64,000 bases of DNA from Bacteroides sedimenti (GTDB taxonomy: Bacteria > Bacteroidota > Bacteroidia > Bacteroidales > Bacteroidaceae). The number at the start of each line of letters is the position of its first letter. Position 1 is the first letter of the stretch. The translations under genes and the position numbers were made by a program. Below are positions 35,902 to 45,200 of this stretch, one piece after another. Location: assembly GCF_040365225.1 (NCBI RefSeq), contig NZ_AP028055.1:1860001-1924000 (forward strand), given 5' to 3'. The notes under the pieces were generated by a model that worked only from the letters and a program-made list of their open reading frames with translations, was not told the DNA's origin and ran no database searches.

Positions 35902-36074
35902 TTTCTAATATTTGTGTTTTAGAATAAAAATAGTTTAAAATCAGGCTAGAACGATTTTTCCATGCCAGGAGTCGGCCATAAATATAGTAATGTTTCTGCA
36001 GCAGCATTGCTTCGACAAATGCAGGCAGATCAGAATGCGTTAATCGAATGCTTACTATAAATCAAACAAAAGAA

Positions 36075-36108
36075 GCAACTCAAAAAACAAGAGTTGCCTC
36101 TTTTTTGC
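36075..36108 (-). terminator. Terminator after the WG-repeat gene
   Basis: GCAACTC (36075-36081) pairs with GAGTTGC (36091-36097) around a 9-base A-rich loop; the minus strand continues T-rich. It lies 26 bases after the stop of the minus-strand WG-repeat gene. Confidence 0.6.
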
Positions 36109-36122
36109 ATCTAACTCTGATA

Positions 36123-37814
36123 TTAGTTGTATATATCGGATTCGGTCCCATCTGCGGCTTCGGCAGTTGCTGCAGCTTCGGACGCAGCTGCGGCTTCGGC
36201 AGCTGCAATTGAATCAGCTATGCGGATAGAGTCTGCTTGTCTGAAAGCATAGTCTGCTGATGGGGAATTTTTTCCTCCTGTAAAACCAGCCGTAATATTG
36301 AGCAACTCTAATTTTGAAAGAATTATATTAACGGTAGTATTATCTCCTTTCAACACAAAATTCAGACCATCTTTCTTACCAGAAACGCCACCAAAATACC
36401 TCTCCAAAGCCTCAAATGCAATCTTTCCTTTATTTCTTGCTTTACCTCTTGACAAATCAATATTTATATAATATTCTGAGGGTACAGCTTGTGGGTTGAA
36501 TACATTGTATGAATAATTCCAATAAGAATCTCCGACAGAAACTTTCTTTTGAAAATTTCCGGTAAAAGCCAAAGATATATTTGCATCACTAACCCACATT
36601 AAGGAGATAGATTGTAAATCATATTCGCTAACTGAATATTTGTTCATGATGAAAGACAAAGGAGCGGCTCCCACAGTAAGTCCATCAACTTTCCCATCTT
36701 TCAACCTTGTTTTAATTTCATCAACCAGCTTCTCTGCATTAAAAAAATCCGATAACACACAATCCATATATTCCGGATTGTATATAATCATATCATCAAA
36801 TTGTGGATTTACAACATACTTCCCTTCCTTATCAACTAATCCATAGCCACCCTCAGCATTTATCTGAGCTAAATCTCCTACGAAGTTATATGCTTCTTTA
36901 AATTGAGGATTAATGATCCATTTTCCTTCTTTGTTTAGATATCCCCATTTTTCACCTATCCGAGCAGAAGCCAATTTATTATCACCAAAATTACTAACAA
37001 AATCAAATTGAGGATTAATCAATATTTTACCCTTATTATCACACCAACCATATTTCTCATTCTGTTTAATAACAAACAGATCACCATCAGATCTGATTTC
37101 TGAAAATTGAGGATTAATAATATATTTTCCTGTTCCATCAATAACGCCCCATTTCTCTCCTGATTTTACACATGCCATGCCATTAACATCAAAATCTGAG
37201 ACATCATCAAATTGATACCCAATGACGAGAACACCTTTTTTATCAATGAATCCATATTTATTCTTATTATTTGATGCAGCAGCATATCCATTTGAAAAAT
37301 ATCTTATTTTATCATATGTTGCAGGAATAACTATCTTACCATTCACATCTACAAATCCACCCTTGAATAACCCATCTTTCTCAACAACAAAAAGTGCTAA
37401 TCCTTCTGAATATGAATAAACTAATTCTGCATCCTTTAATTCAAAAGATTCTTGCCCTTTACTATTGATTGCTGTCGGAGCAGAACCATCTTTAACAACC
37501 CAGGCTATATCTTCTTTAAACCGTAAAGCGCTTTTATATTGTGGATTAATTACATATTTGCCGTCCTCATCTATATATCCAAATTTCAACTCTTCATTTT
37601 CCCCTTTAATGCCAACTACTGCTAAGCCATTTGAGAAGAAATCGGCATATTCAAATTGTGGATTTATAATATACTTGCCCGTTTTGTCGACATATCCCCA
37701 TTTATCACCGCTTTTAACCGGGTATAAACCAAATTGAATTTCTTTTTTTGAGCACGATTGTAACAATAAAAAACACACAAATATTAGCAAAAGTTTTAAA
37801 GGCCCCGTTTTCAT
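36123..37814 (-). CDS. WG-repeat lipoprotein
   Basis: The 563-residue exported lipoprotein has a lipobox (LLLQSCSKKE, Cys at about residue 21) and eight visible WG-type repeats over residues about 30-345. Each is of the form GY(V/I)D-x-x-GKY-(I/V)INPQF, separated by acidic or hydrophobic turns. A non-repeat domain (about 345-520) follows, then an Ala/Ser/Glu-rich tail built from ADSI and EAAA units. WG repeats are thought to mediate protein contacts at the envelope; no enzyme activity is known. It stands alone, ends in a terminator, and lies at the right edge of the accessory region. Confidence 0.88.
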   Translation of the reverse strand: MKTGPLKLLLIFVCFLLLQSCSKKEIQFGLYPVKSGDKWGYVDKTGKYIINPQFEYADFFSNGLAVVGIKGENEELKFGYIDEDGKYVINPQYKSALRFKEDIAWVVKDGSAPTAINSKGQESFELKDAELVYSYSEGLALFVVEKDGLFKGGFVDVNGKIVIPATYDKIRYFSNGYAAASNNKNKYGFIDKKGVLVIGYQFDDVSDFDVNGMACVKSGEKWGVIDGTGKYIINPQFSEIRSDGDLFVIKQNEKYGWCDNKGKILINPQFDFVSNFGDNKLASARIGEKWGYLNKEGKWIINPQFKEAYNFVGDLAQINAEGGYGLVDKEGKYVVNPQFDDMIIYNPEYMDCVLSDFFNAEKLVDEIKTRLKDGKVDGLTVGAAPLSFIMNKYSVSEYDLQSISLMWVSDANISLAFTGNFQKKVSVGDSYWNYSYNVFNPQAVPSEYYINIDLSRGKARNKGKIAFEALERYFGGVSGKKDGLNFVLKGDNTTVNIILSKLELLNITAGFTGGKNSPSADYAFRQADSIRIADSIAAAEAAAASEAAATAEAADGTESDIYN

Positions 37815-37947
37815 ATCTATTAATATTTAAAGGTTATTTTTTAATGTTGTCAAAATTAACAATTGCACTGCATATATAAAAATATTTACTTGTGTTTTTT
37901 ATAAATAATTATAATTTTGATATTCATTTAGTATATCCTTTAAGTTT

Positions 37948-37985
37948 CCGTTTTATCCAACACCTCCGCCCTAGCGATATAAGCA
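37948..37985 (+). repeat. Possible second decayed copy of the small-gene tail
   Basis: TATCCAACACCTCCG and a following AGCGA at this position resemble TATCCAACGCCTCCC and AGCGA at 23930-23953 in the relic of the small coiled-coil gene, with several changes. The matching stretch is only about 25-30 bases, so chance is not excluded. No terminator or CKDRN tail follows here. Confidence 0.35.
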
Positions 37986-38112
37986 AGTTCGATGCGCCCC
38001 CGCGATAGAAGATAAACGAAATAAACTCCCAGCAGTTCGGGGAACATCTTTTAATGCTTTTTTCAGACTGACTCCTTTTACAAGGAAGAAGGTTGAGCTG
38101 ATTTAACTTACT

Positions 38113-39285
38113 TCACCGCCACTTCACCTCGGTAAATACAATCTGAGAATAACCGTCCTTCTCGAATAAGATTCCGACATGCTTTTGGCTTAGTGTTACC
38201 AAATCGGAATAAGCGGAGAAATCGGATCCTTGCCCGGAGTTTGATTGTCCTTTATACACCGGGATGCTTTTGGTCCATGTGTTGCCTTCATCGAAACTGA
38301 TGCGAAGTGTGAGGTTGTTTCTCTCCTTAACATCGGCGGCATTGCAAAAAGCCAGGATATTCTTTCCTTTCTTCTCGCCCACGTTAAGGATGCTTCCCTG
38401 GCAAACAGGGTCAATCAGTTTGTGGTCGAAATAGGTGCTATCCCAACTGGCTCCGCCATCACTGCTGATGGAAACGATCCGGGCTCTAACATCTCCCCGC
38501 TGGTTGCGACTGTTCATCATTAACCGACTGCCGGAAAGTTCAACAGCCATTGATTCATTACTACCGGGTAAGTTTAAGCTGTTGCCTAACTTGAATGTTT
38601 TTCCATGATCATCGGAGTAATAACCATGGGCAACATAGTGCCCCGCCCCTTTTTGCGGATTGCCGGCGCTATGATTGGCAGCAACAAAAATCCGTCCCTT
38701 ATACTTTCCTGACTGAAACTGCATGGCATGCCCGGGGGTATTGGCATAATACCGCCAATCTTCCTTGAAATTATATATGGGATTGACGGAAGGCTGATTA
38801 GGGCGATGTACCTGCTCGGTTATGTCGACCGGATCTGACCAGGTGTTTCCTCCGTCGACCGATGTTTTGTACATGCAGTATTTAATGCCTTTGCCATTGA
38901 GAATTTCGCCTTCGTGGTTGTTGCCGGTATTATAAAAAAGGAAAATCCTTCCTTTTGGGTAAAGCGGATCGCTCAGATCTACAACCGGTGCCGGGTTGCA
39001 CAACTGAAGGTTTCCATAGTCTGCCACAACCTGAAGGGCCGACCACGTTTTTCCCTTATCGATGCTGCGTTTCATCACAATATCAATATTACCGTAATCA
39101 CCGGACCCATTTACTCTGCCTTCACAAAAGGCGAGTAAACTGCCGTTGGGTAAACTTACTATTGCCGGTATTCGAAAACTCTTATATCCATCTGTTCCGG
39201 AGACAAATACCGGCACAAATTTTTGCTGCGCATGCATGGTCAGGCAACTCAAAAGCGCAATTGCTGCTATAATTATCTTTTTCAT
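38113..39285 (-). CDS. nanH: Exo-alpha-sialidase (GH33)
   Basis: The 390-residue secreted enzyme removes terminal sialic acid from glycoconjugates. A signal peptide ends near MHAQQ. The catalytic propeller opens with FRIPAIVSLPNG (first Arg of the triad) and shows five Asp boxes (SIDKGKTW, SVDGGNTW, SDDHGKTF, SSDGGASW, SFDEGNTW). ELSGSRLMMNSRNQRG holds a further Arg, and SAYSDLV near the end fits the catalytic Tyr region. It lacks the N-terminal carbohydrate-binding domain some Bacteroides sialidases have. It follows the sialic acid lyase gene by 53 bases on the same strand. Confidence 0.92.
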   Translation of the reverse strand: MKKIIIAAIALLSCLTMHAQQKFVPVFVSGTDGYKSFRIPAIVSLPNGSLLAFCEGRVNGSGDYGNIDIVMKRSIDKGKTWSALQVVADYGNLQLCNPAPVVDLSDPLYPKGRIFLFYNTGNNHEGEILNGKGIKYCMYKTSVDGGNTWSDPVDITEQVHRPNQPSVNPIYNFKEDWRYYANTPGHAMQFQSGKYKGRIFVAANHSAGNPQKGAGHYVAHGYYSDDHGKTFKLGNSLNLPGSNESMAVELSGSRLMMNSRNQRGDVRARIVSISSDGGASWDSTYFDHKLIDPVCQGSILNVGEKKGKNILAFCNAADVKERNNLTLRISFDEGNTWTKSIPVYKGQSNSGQGSDFSAYSDLVTLSQKHVGILFEKDGYSQIVFTEVKWR

Positions 39286-39338
39286 TGGTATTTATTAATT
39301 TTGTTTTATGCTCCTTTTCATCGGGATAATCCCAATCT

Positions 39339-40250
39339 CTATGCTCCTTGAACCTTTTCGAAAAATGAAATTTCAGCTAGTTCCATGTTTAATTTATCGT
39401 ATTGCTCCTTGCTTAAAGTAACCAACGGAAGTCTGCAAGGTCCCATATCCCACCCTAACATTTTCATAATAGCTTTCTGTGCAGGTACAGAAGGATAGCG
39501 CGCAAAAATACGGATCACTTCTACCATGAAAGCATGTTGCTTTCTGGCTGCCTCTGTATCTCTCTGCTTAAATACCTCTATTGTTTTCAGATATTGAGGA
39601 GCAGCAAAACAATATGTGCTTCCGATTGCTCCTTGGGCACCGATTGACAAAGCCGGCAACAGCAGTTCATCAAAACCAAACAGTACATCAAACTTCCCAT
39701 GCTCAAATTCCAGACAAGATTGATATTCATGAATGGTAGATGAGGTATATTTTATTCCTGCAAGGTTAGGAATTAAGGTACCTGCATATTTCAGGAATTC
39801 AACCATATCCATTCCTACTCCTGTAAGTGTGGGTATGTGATAATAATAAAAAGGTAGGTCGGGTGCGGCACTTGCAATCTGAGCCATACAGTTTGCCAAG
39901 GTCTCGACCGAAGTGGGCTTAAAATAAAAAGCGGCAACCGAAGAGAAGGCATCAGCTCCAACTGCTGCGGCATGGGCTGCCAATTTTCTTGATTCGGCAA
40001 TACTGCTATGTCCAACATGCACGATTATCATTAATCGACCATTCGCTGCTTTTACAAATGCTTCTGTAACCAACATCCTCTCTTCAGTAGTCATATTTGG
40101 GCCTTCTCCGTTACTGCCACATACGAATACACCTTTTAATCCGTCGTTTACCAACTTATCAACAATAACTGGTATCATGTTGAGGTTCAAAGAACCATCT
40201 TCATGAAATGGGGTAAATGCAGCGGCAATCAACCCTTGAATCTTTTCCAT
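39339..40250 (-). CDS. nanA: N-acetylneuraminate lyase (DapA/NanA family)
   Basis: This cytoplasmic aldolase splits N-acetylneuraminate to N-acetylmannosamine and pyruvate. I start at the ATG at 40250 (MEKIQGLIAAAFTPF), the usual family start; an in-frame ATG 42 bases upstream would add a tail not seen in the family. It gives about 303 residues, normal length. Motifs: GSNGEGPNMTTEER (pyruvate carboxylate binding), FYYYHIPTLTG (catalytic Tyr, the YYHIP form typical of sialic acid lyase) and LAGIKYTSS (Schiff-base Lys). With the neighbouring sialidase and regulator this supports sialic acid use rather than lysine synthesis. Confidence 0.92.
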   Translation of the reverse strand: MEKIQGLIAAAFTPFHEDGSLNLNMIPVIVDKLVNDGLKGVFVCGSNGEGPNMTTEERMLVTEAFVKAANGRLMIIVHVGHSSIAESRKLAAHAAAVGADAFSSVAAFYFKPTSVETLANCMAQIASAAPDLPFYYYHIPTLTGVGMDMVEFLKYAGTLIPNLAGIKYTSSTIHEYQSCLEFEHGKFDVLFGFDELLLPALSIGAQGAIGSTYCFAAPQYLKTIEVFKQRDTEAARKQHAFMVEVIRIFARYPSVPAQKAIMKMLGWDMGPCRLPLVTLSKEQYDKLNMELAEISFFEKVQGA

Positions 40251-40388
40251 CTTTTTTAATTTTAAATAATTAGATATAAAAGGGATTTTCATATCCCTGG
40301 TTTGTTAGTTTTCTGAAATATATTTGTGTGAGAAATCTGCTTCAAACTTCCGGTTTCTCAAAAGAGTCAAAATCTAGGTATCCTCTTT

Positions 40389-41096
40389 TCACGATCTGCT
40401 CTTTACAAATTCTATATACGGCAACAAGTGGAGTTTAATGGCATTACGATACCCTTCCAAGTCTCTGTTCTTAATAAAAAGGAACAATTCTTTGTGGGTT
40501 ACCATTCGTCCCTCTTTAAGTAATCGTTCGTTAACAGGAGCAAAACTGCTCTGATAATCTTTGTTGGCAACCTCAAGAACAGGCTGGATAATCTGTTGAA
40601 ACTGAACCATGAAGTTATTCCCGGTTATCTCATATATTTTTTTATGAAATACCGTTTCCTGTTCTACAGTCAAAGGGTACAATTTAGATTCCTGCGAATA
40701 AACTATGGATTCCAATTCGAGGATATGTTGATCGGTTAAATTTTCGAATAAGAAATCGACAAGCCCGTTTTCAATTATTATTCGCATTCCCATCATCTCA
40801 ACAACCGTATTTTCGCTTAGGAGATAAGGTTCGACAGCTCTTTCAAAACCGGTAAGAAGCGAGGGCTCCTGTATAATAATCCCACGTTTGGTTCGCGACT
40901 GAATTATGCCCAGCATTCTCAGTCGGCTTAATGCTTCGCGCAAAACGTTGCGACTTATTCCTAATTCTATTGCCAGTTCAATCTCATTTGGAAGTGAATT
41001 GCCCGGTCGCAATTCATTCTTTTTTATATAATCCAATATAGATGATTCAACCTTATCCACAAGTGTAACTGTTCGGGTATCAATATCAAAATTCAT
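40389..41096 (-). CDS. GntR/FadR-family regulator (FCD domain)
   Basis: The 235-residue repressor-type protein has an N-terminal winged helix (VESSILDYIKKNELRPGNSLPNE, then IELGISRNVLREALSRLRMLGII, about residues 13-75). A C-terminal all-helical FCD ligand-binding domain (about 85-230) has metal-ligand-like residues in HKKIYEITGNN and a late His. It is the first gene of the minus-strand run regulator-NanA-sialidase, so it probably senses a sialic acid intermediate and controls this operon. Confidence 0.92.
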   Translation of the reverse strand: MNFDIDTRTVTLVDKVESSILDYIKKNELRPGNSLPNEIELAIELGISRNVLREALSRLRMLGIIQSRTKRGIIIQEPSLLTGFERAVEPYLLSENTVVEMMGMRIIIENGLVDFLFENLTDQHILELESIVYSQESKLYPLTVEQETVFHKKIYEITGNNFMVQFQQIIQPVLEVANKDYQSSFAPVNERLLKEGRMVTHKELFLFIKNRDLEGYRNAIKLHLLPYIEFVKSRS

Positions 41097-41137
41097 TCTT
41101 TAAATATCATTATTATTAAATTATCCTATTTGTACTA

Positions 41138-41168
41138 CAAATATAAACACATAGCTTTAACAAACAAA
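41138..41168 (-). promoter_or_regulatory. Bacteroides-type promoter for the sialic-acid operon
   Basis: On the minus strand TTTG (41168-41165), a 19-base spacer and TATATTTG (41145-41138) match the -33/-7 consensus exactly. The predicted start lies about 35 bases before the regulator ATG at 41096. Confidence 0.7.
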
Positions 41169-41298
41169 AATATAAGCGGATTATTTGTTTTTAATTAAAA
41201 TAGAATACTCGAAAAATATCACACCATAGAATTCAGATTCAACAGAATTTAGTAACATTGCATACTTAAATAAAAAGCAATCAAAGAGACAACGGGAT

Positions 41299-41913
41299 AT
41301 GAGCGAATTTGACAGCAAAGCCAGGGGATGGGACAAGGAATCGGTTCACTGGGAACGATCGAAAGCGATAGCAGACAGAATGTTAAAAGGGATACCTGCA
41401 AGAAAAGGGATGAAAGCGCTGGAATATGGAGCCGGCACCGGAATTCTGAGTTTTATGCTATCGGACCTATTTGAGGAGATTACCCTTATGGACAACTCTC
41501 CGGAGATGATAAAGGTGATTCAGGAGAAAGTGGCTGCGAGCAAGTCGGCACACCTGAAACCTGTGCTCTTTAATCTGGAGCAAACAGAATACAACTTCGG
41601 TTCATTTGACTGCATCTTTACTCAGATGGCTATGCACCATGTATCGGATATTGATTTGGTACTGGAGAGATTTTACAGAATTCTCAATCCGGGAGGATTA
41701 CTTTTCATTGCCGATCTATACGCTGAAGATGGCTCTTTTCATGGCGAAGGTTTTACCGGACATAACGGATTTGATGTGGAGCAACTGAAAGCGCGTTTAC
41801 TGAAAAAAGGATTTGTTCATACTACCACAGAGCAGTGTTTCATCATGAAAAAGGCAACCGGAGATATAGTGCGTGAATATCCGGTGTTTTTGATGATTGC
41901 GGAAAAACCGTAA
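41299..41913 (+). CDS. Class I SAM-dependent methyltransferase
   Basis: The 204-residue cytoplasmic methyltransferase has AdoMet motif I ALEYGAGTGILSFML (about 37-51), the acidic end of strand 2 in ITLMDNSPEM (about 60), and the post-motif FDCIFTQMAMHHVSD and LNPGGLLFIADL strands of the Methyltransf_11/25 fold. Substrate is unknown. It stands alone, divergent from the FadR-type gene, and precedes the metal efflux operon by about 300 bases that contain no gene. Confidence 0.9.
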   Translation: MSEFDSKARGWDKESVHWERSKAIADRMLKGIPARKGMKALEYGAGTGILSFMLSDLFEEITLMDNSPEMIKVIQEKVAASKSAHLKPVLFNLEQTEYNFGSFDCIFTQMAMHHVSDIDLVLERFYRILNPGGLLFIADLYAEDGSFHGEGFTGHNGFDVEQLKARLLKKGFVHTTTEQCFIMKKATGDIVREYPVFLMIAEKP

Positions 41914-42209
41914 GTTATCAACCTATCCGAAATAATAGGCTGTTTATATTGCAAGCATAAAACATTAAAACGATCACAACAGAGATAAACAATAAATAGA
42001 CAGAATTTGTTGCATATAATATTTCCAGCATCTGGTTTCACTGTATAAATAGCTATAATACAGGTTATAGTAAAACACTTTTAGCGAAAAGCTGTTTGTA
42101 TTTTATATATGAATTATAATTTGCTGGCATCTTGAAATTTACAATTGGTTTGCCCATGAGTTACACCGGTTAAACCGATGACTCCCGGGTTCCATAAATT
42201 ACAAGAAAT

Positions 42210-45200
42210 ATGCAAAAAAGAATAATAAAATATTTTCTTGAAAACAGGATTATTACATCTGTGATATTGGTTGTTATCATAGTCTGGGGACTGGCTGCCG
42301 CTCCGTTTAACTGGCACGGTGGTTTACTTCCACGAGATCCTGTGGCTGTGGATGCCATTCCGGATGTAGGCGATAATCAGCAGATTGTTGCAACCGAATG
42401 GATGGGCAGATCTCCAAAGGATATTCAGGACCAGATTACTTATCCGTTAACAACTTCGTTGCTAGGCATTCCGGGAGTAAAAACCATACGGAGCACCTCC
42501 ATGTTTGGAATGTCGTTTATCTATATTATCTTCAGTGACAATGTGGAGTTTTATTGGAGTCGTTCACGTATACTTGAAAAGCTGAACTCGTTGCCTGCTG
42601 GAACACTGCCCGAAGGAGTTCAGCCTACTTTGGGACCTGATGCTACGGCACTGGGGCAAATATTCTGGTACACGCTGGAGGGTAGAGACCCCAAGACTGG
42701 AAAACCTACCGGGGGATGGGACCCGCAAGAGTTGCGCACCATTCAGGATTATTATGTGAAGTACGCTTTATCAAGCGCTGAAGGTGTATCTGAGGTTGCA
42801 TCTGCAGGAGGCTATGTGAAGGAGTTTCAGGTGGACCTGAATCCGGAGGCTATGCGTTCGTTTGGTATTTCTGTGATGGACGTGATGGATGCGGTTAAAA
42901 AAAGCAATCTGGATATAGGTGCTGAAACCATCGAAATCAATAAGGTGGAATACCTGATTCGGGGACTGGGCTATATCAAAAATCTTACCGATCTGGAGAA
43001 TGCTGCCATCACTTCGCGCAATGGGGTTCCGGTAAGGATAAAGGATGTGGCAATAGTGAACTATGGCCCGGCTACCCGTCGCGGTGGACTGGACAAGGAA
43101 GGTATGGAAGCGGTTGGTGCTGTTGTAGTAGCCAGGTATGGTTCGAACCCGATGGATGTGATTAATAACGTAAAGGCTAAAATAAATGAGACGGCAGCCG
43201 GAATGCCCCAGAAAGTATTGCCAGACGGAAGAGTATCTAAAGTTACGGTGGTTCCTTTCTATGACCGCACCCAACTTATTAAGGAGACAATTGGCACGTT
43301 GGAGAGTGCATTGAATCACGAAATTCTCATCTGCATTATTGTAGTAATAGTACTGGTTGTAAACCTACGGGCATCCATCGTTATAGCCGGCATACTACCG
43401 TTGGCAGTATTAAGCACCTTCATCATTATGCGCAATCTGGATATTGAGGCCAATATCGTGGCACTCTCCGGCATCGCTATTGCCATTGGTGTAATGGTCG
43501 ATGTGGGGGTGGTCTTTATGGAGAATGTGGTGAGGCATCTTGATTTCCCTGAAAACAAAGGGAAAACAAAAGGAAAACACCTGGAATCACTGATTTATGG
43601 TTCTGTAACGGAGGTTTCAGGAGCAATCAGTACTGCGATGCTGACTACCATCATAAGCTTTATCCCGGTATTTGCCATGCAGGCTCAGGAGGGTAAGATG
43701 TTTCATCCGCTGGCATATACCAAAACTTTTGCACTGGCATCGGCTTTTGTTCTGGGGTTGATTTTACTCCCCACATTAGCTTACTGGATATTCTCATTGA
43801 ATATACCCAGGCATGGCTATCGCAAAGCAGCCAATATTCTGCTGATTATAACCGGTGTATTGCTGTTTGCCTTTAGCGGAGTGATTCCGGCACTGGCATT
43901 GACCGCCATTGGAATAAATAACCTGCTTGCCTGGAAATGGAAACCAGCTCAAAAGAGATATCCTGATTACATAAACATTGGAATTACACTGCTGACGGCT
44001 GTCTATTTTTTATCATCCGAATGGCTTCCTTTGGGACCTCAGAACGGAATTCTGCTCAATATGTTATTCGTGACAGGCATCGTGGCAGTAATCCTGGCAA
44101 TGCTCTGGTCGTTGGTTATATATTACGAGCGGATACTTCGTTGGTGCCTGGCCCACAGGTGGAAATTTATGACGATTCCCATTTTTACTTTGCTCTTTGG
44201 CTCGGTGATATGGATGGGATTCGACAGAACTTTTGGTTTTGTGGCCAAAGGATTTGAAACAGTCGGCTGGAATGATTTCAGGAAGACAAAACTCTGGAGT
44301 AATGCCTGCAATAAGTTTCCTGGCATTGGAAAAGAATTTATGCCTGCCCTAGACGAAGGTTCTTACCTGCTGATGCCCACCAGTATGCCTCATTCGGGGG
44401 TGGAACAAAATCTGAATAATATTGAGATATTGGACAAAAGACTGAAGAAGATTCCAGAAGTGGAATTGGCGGTAGGCAAATGGGGACGTGTAAATTCGGC
44501 ACTCGACCCCGCCCCTATTCAAATGTATGAGAATACAATCAATTATCGTCCGGAGTATATGCTTGATGAAAATGGTCAGCGGAAAAGGTTTAAGGTTGAC
44601 AGAAAAGGGAGGTTTATGCTTCTCGGAGGTAAAACATACGACCCCGAAAAGGAATTCCGCATTATTCCGATAGACAGCATGATACCTTATAGATATGGAG
44701 AATATTACCGCCAATGGCGTCCGGAAATTAAGACTAAAAATGATATCTGGAATGAAATTGAGAAAGTTACCCATATTCCAGGTCTTACATCTGCACCGAA
44801 ACTTCAGCCTATTGCTACTAGGATGGTGATGCTTTCTACCGGAATGAGGGCTCCTATGGGATTGAAAATATACGGACCGGACCTGGAATCGATTGAAAAA
44901 GCGGGGAAGATAATGGAACGGACATTAAAAGAGGTTCCTTCCATACTGCCGGCGTCTGTTTTTTATGACCGTGCGGTAGGCGCTCCTTATCTGGAAATAA
45001 GGCTGAACAGAGAAAAAATGGCACGATATGGTGTTAAGGTCTCCGATTTACAGGAGATTATCGGTACAGCCGTAGGTGGAATGAAACTATCTACTTCTGT
45101 GGAAGGGCGCGAGCGTTTCCCTATCCGCATACGTTATGCCAGGGAACTGAGGGATAACCCGGAATCACTGGGGAAGATACTGGTACCTATTTCCAACGGT

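Noticed and set aside
35962..36060. 33-codon plus-strand ORF (starts MPGVGHKYSNV)
   Set aside because: Too short, without a convincing ribosome-binding site or homologous context; could be a gene tail relic but cannot be supported.
42160..42185. ACCGGTTAAACCGAT-like partial palindrome upstream of the CusA gene as metal-responsive operator
   Set aside because: The symmetry is short and imperfect, and no matching regulator gene of the MerR/CsoR type is nearby.
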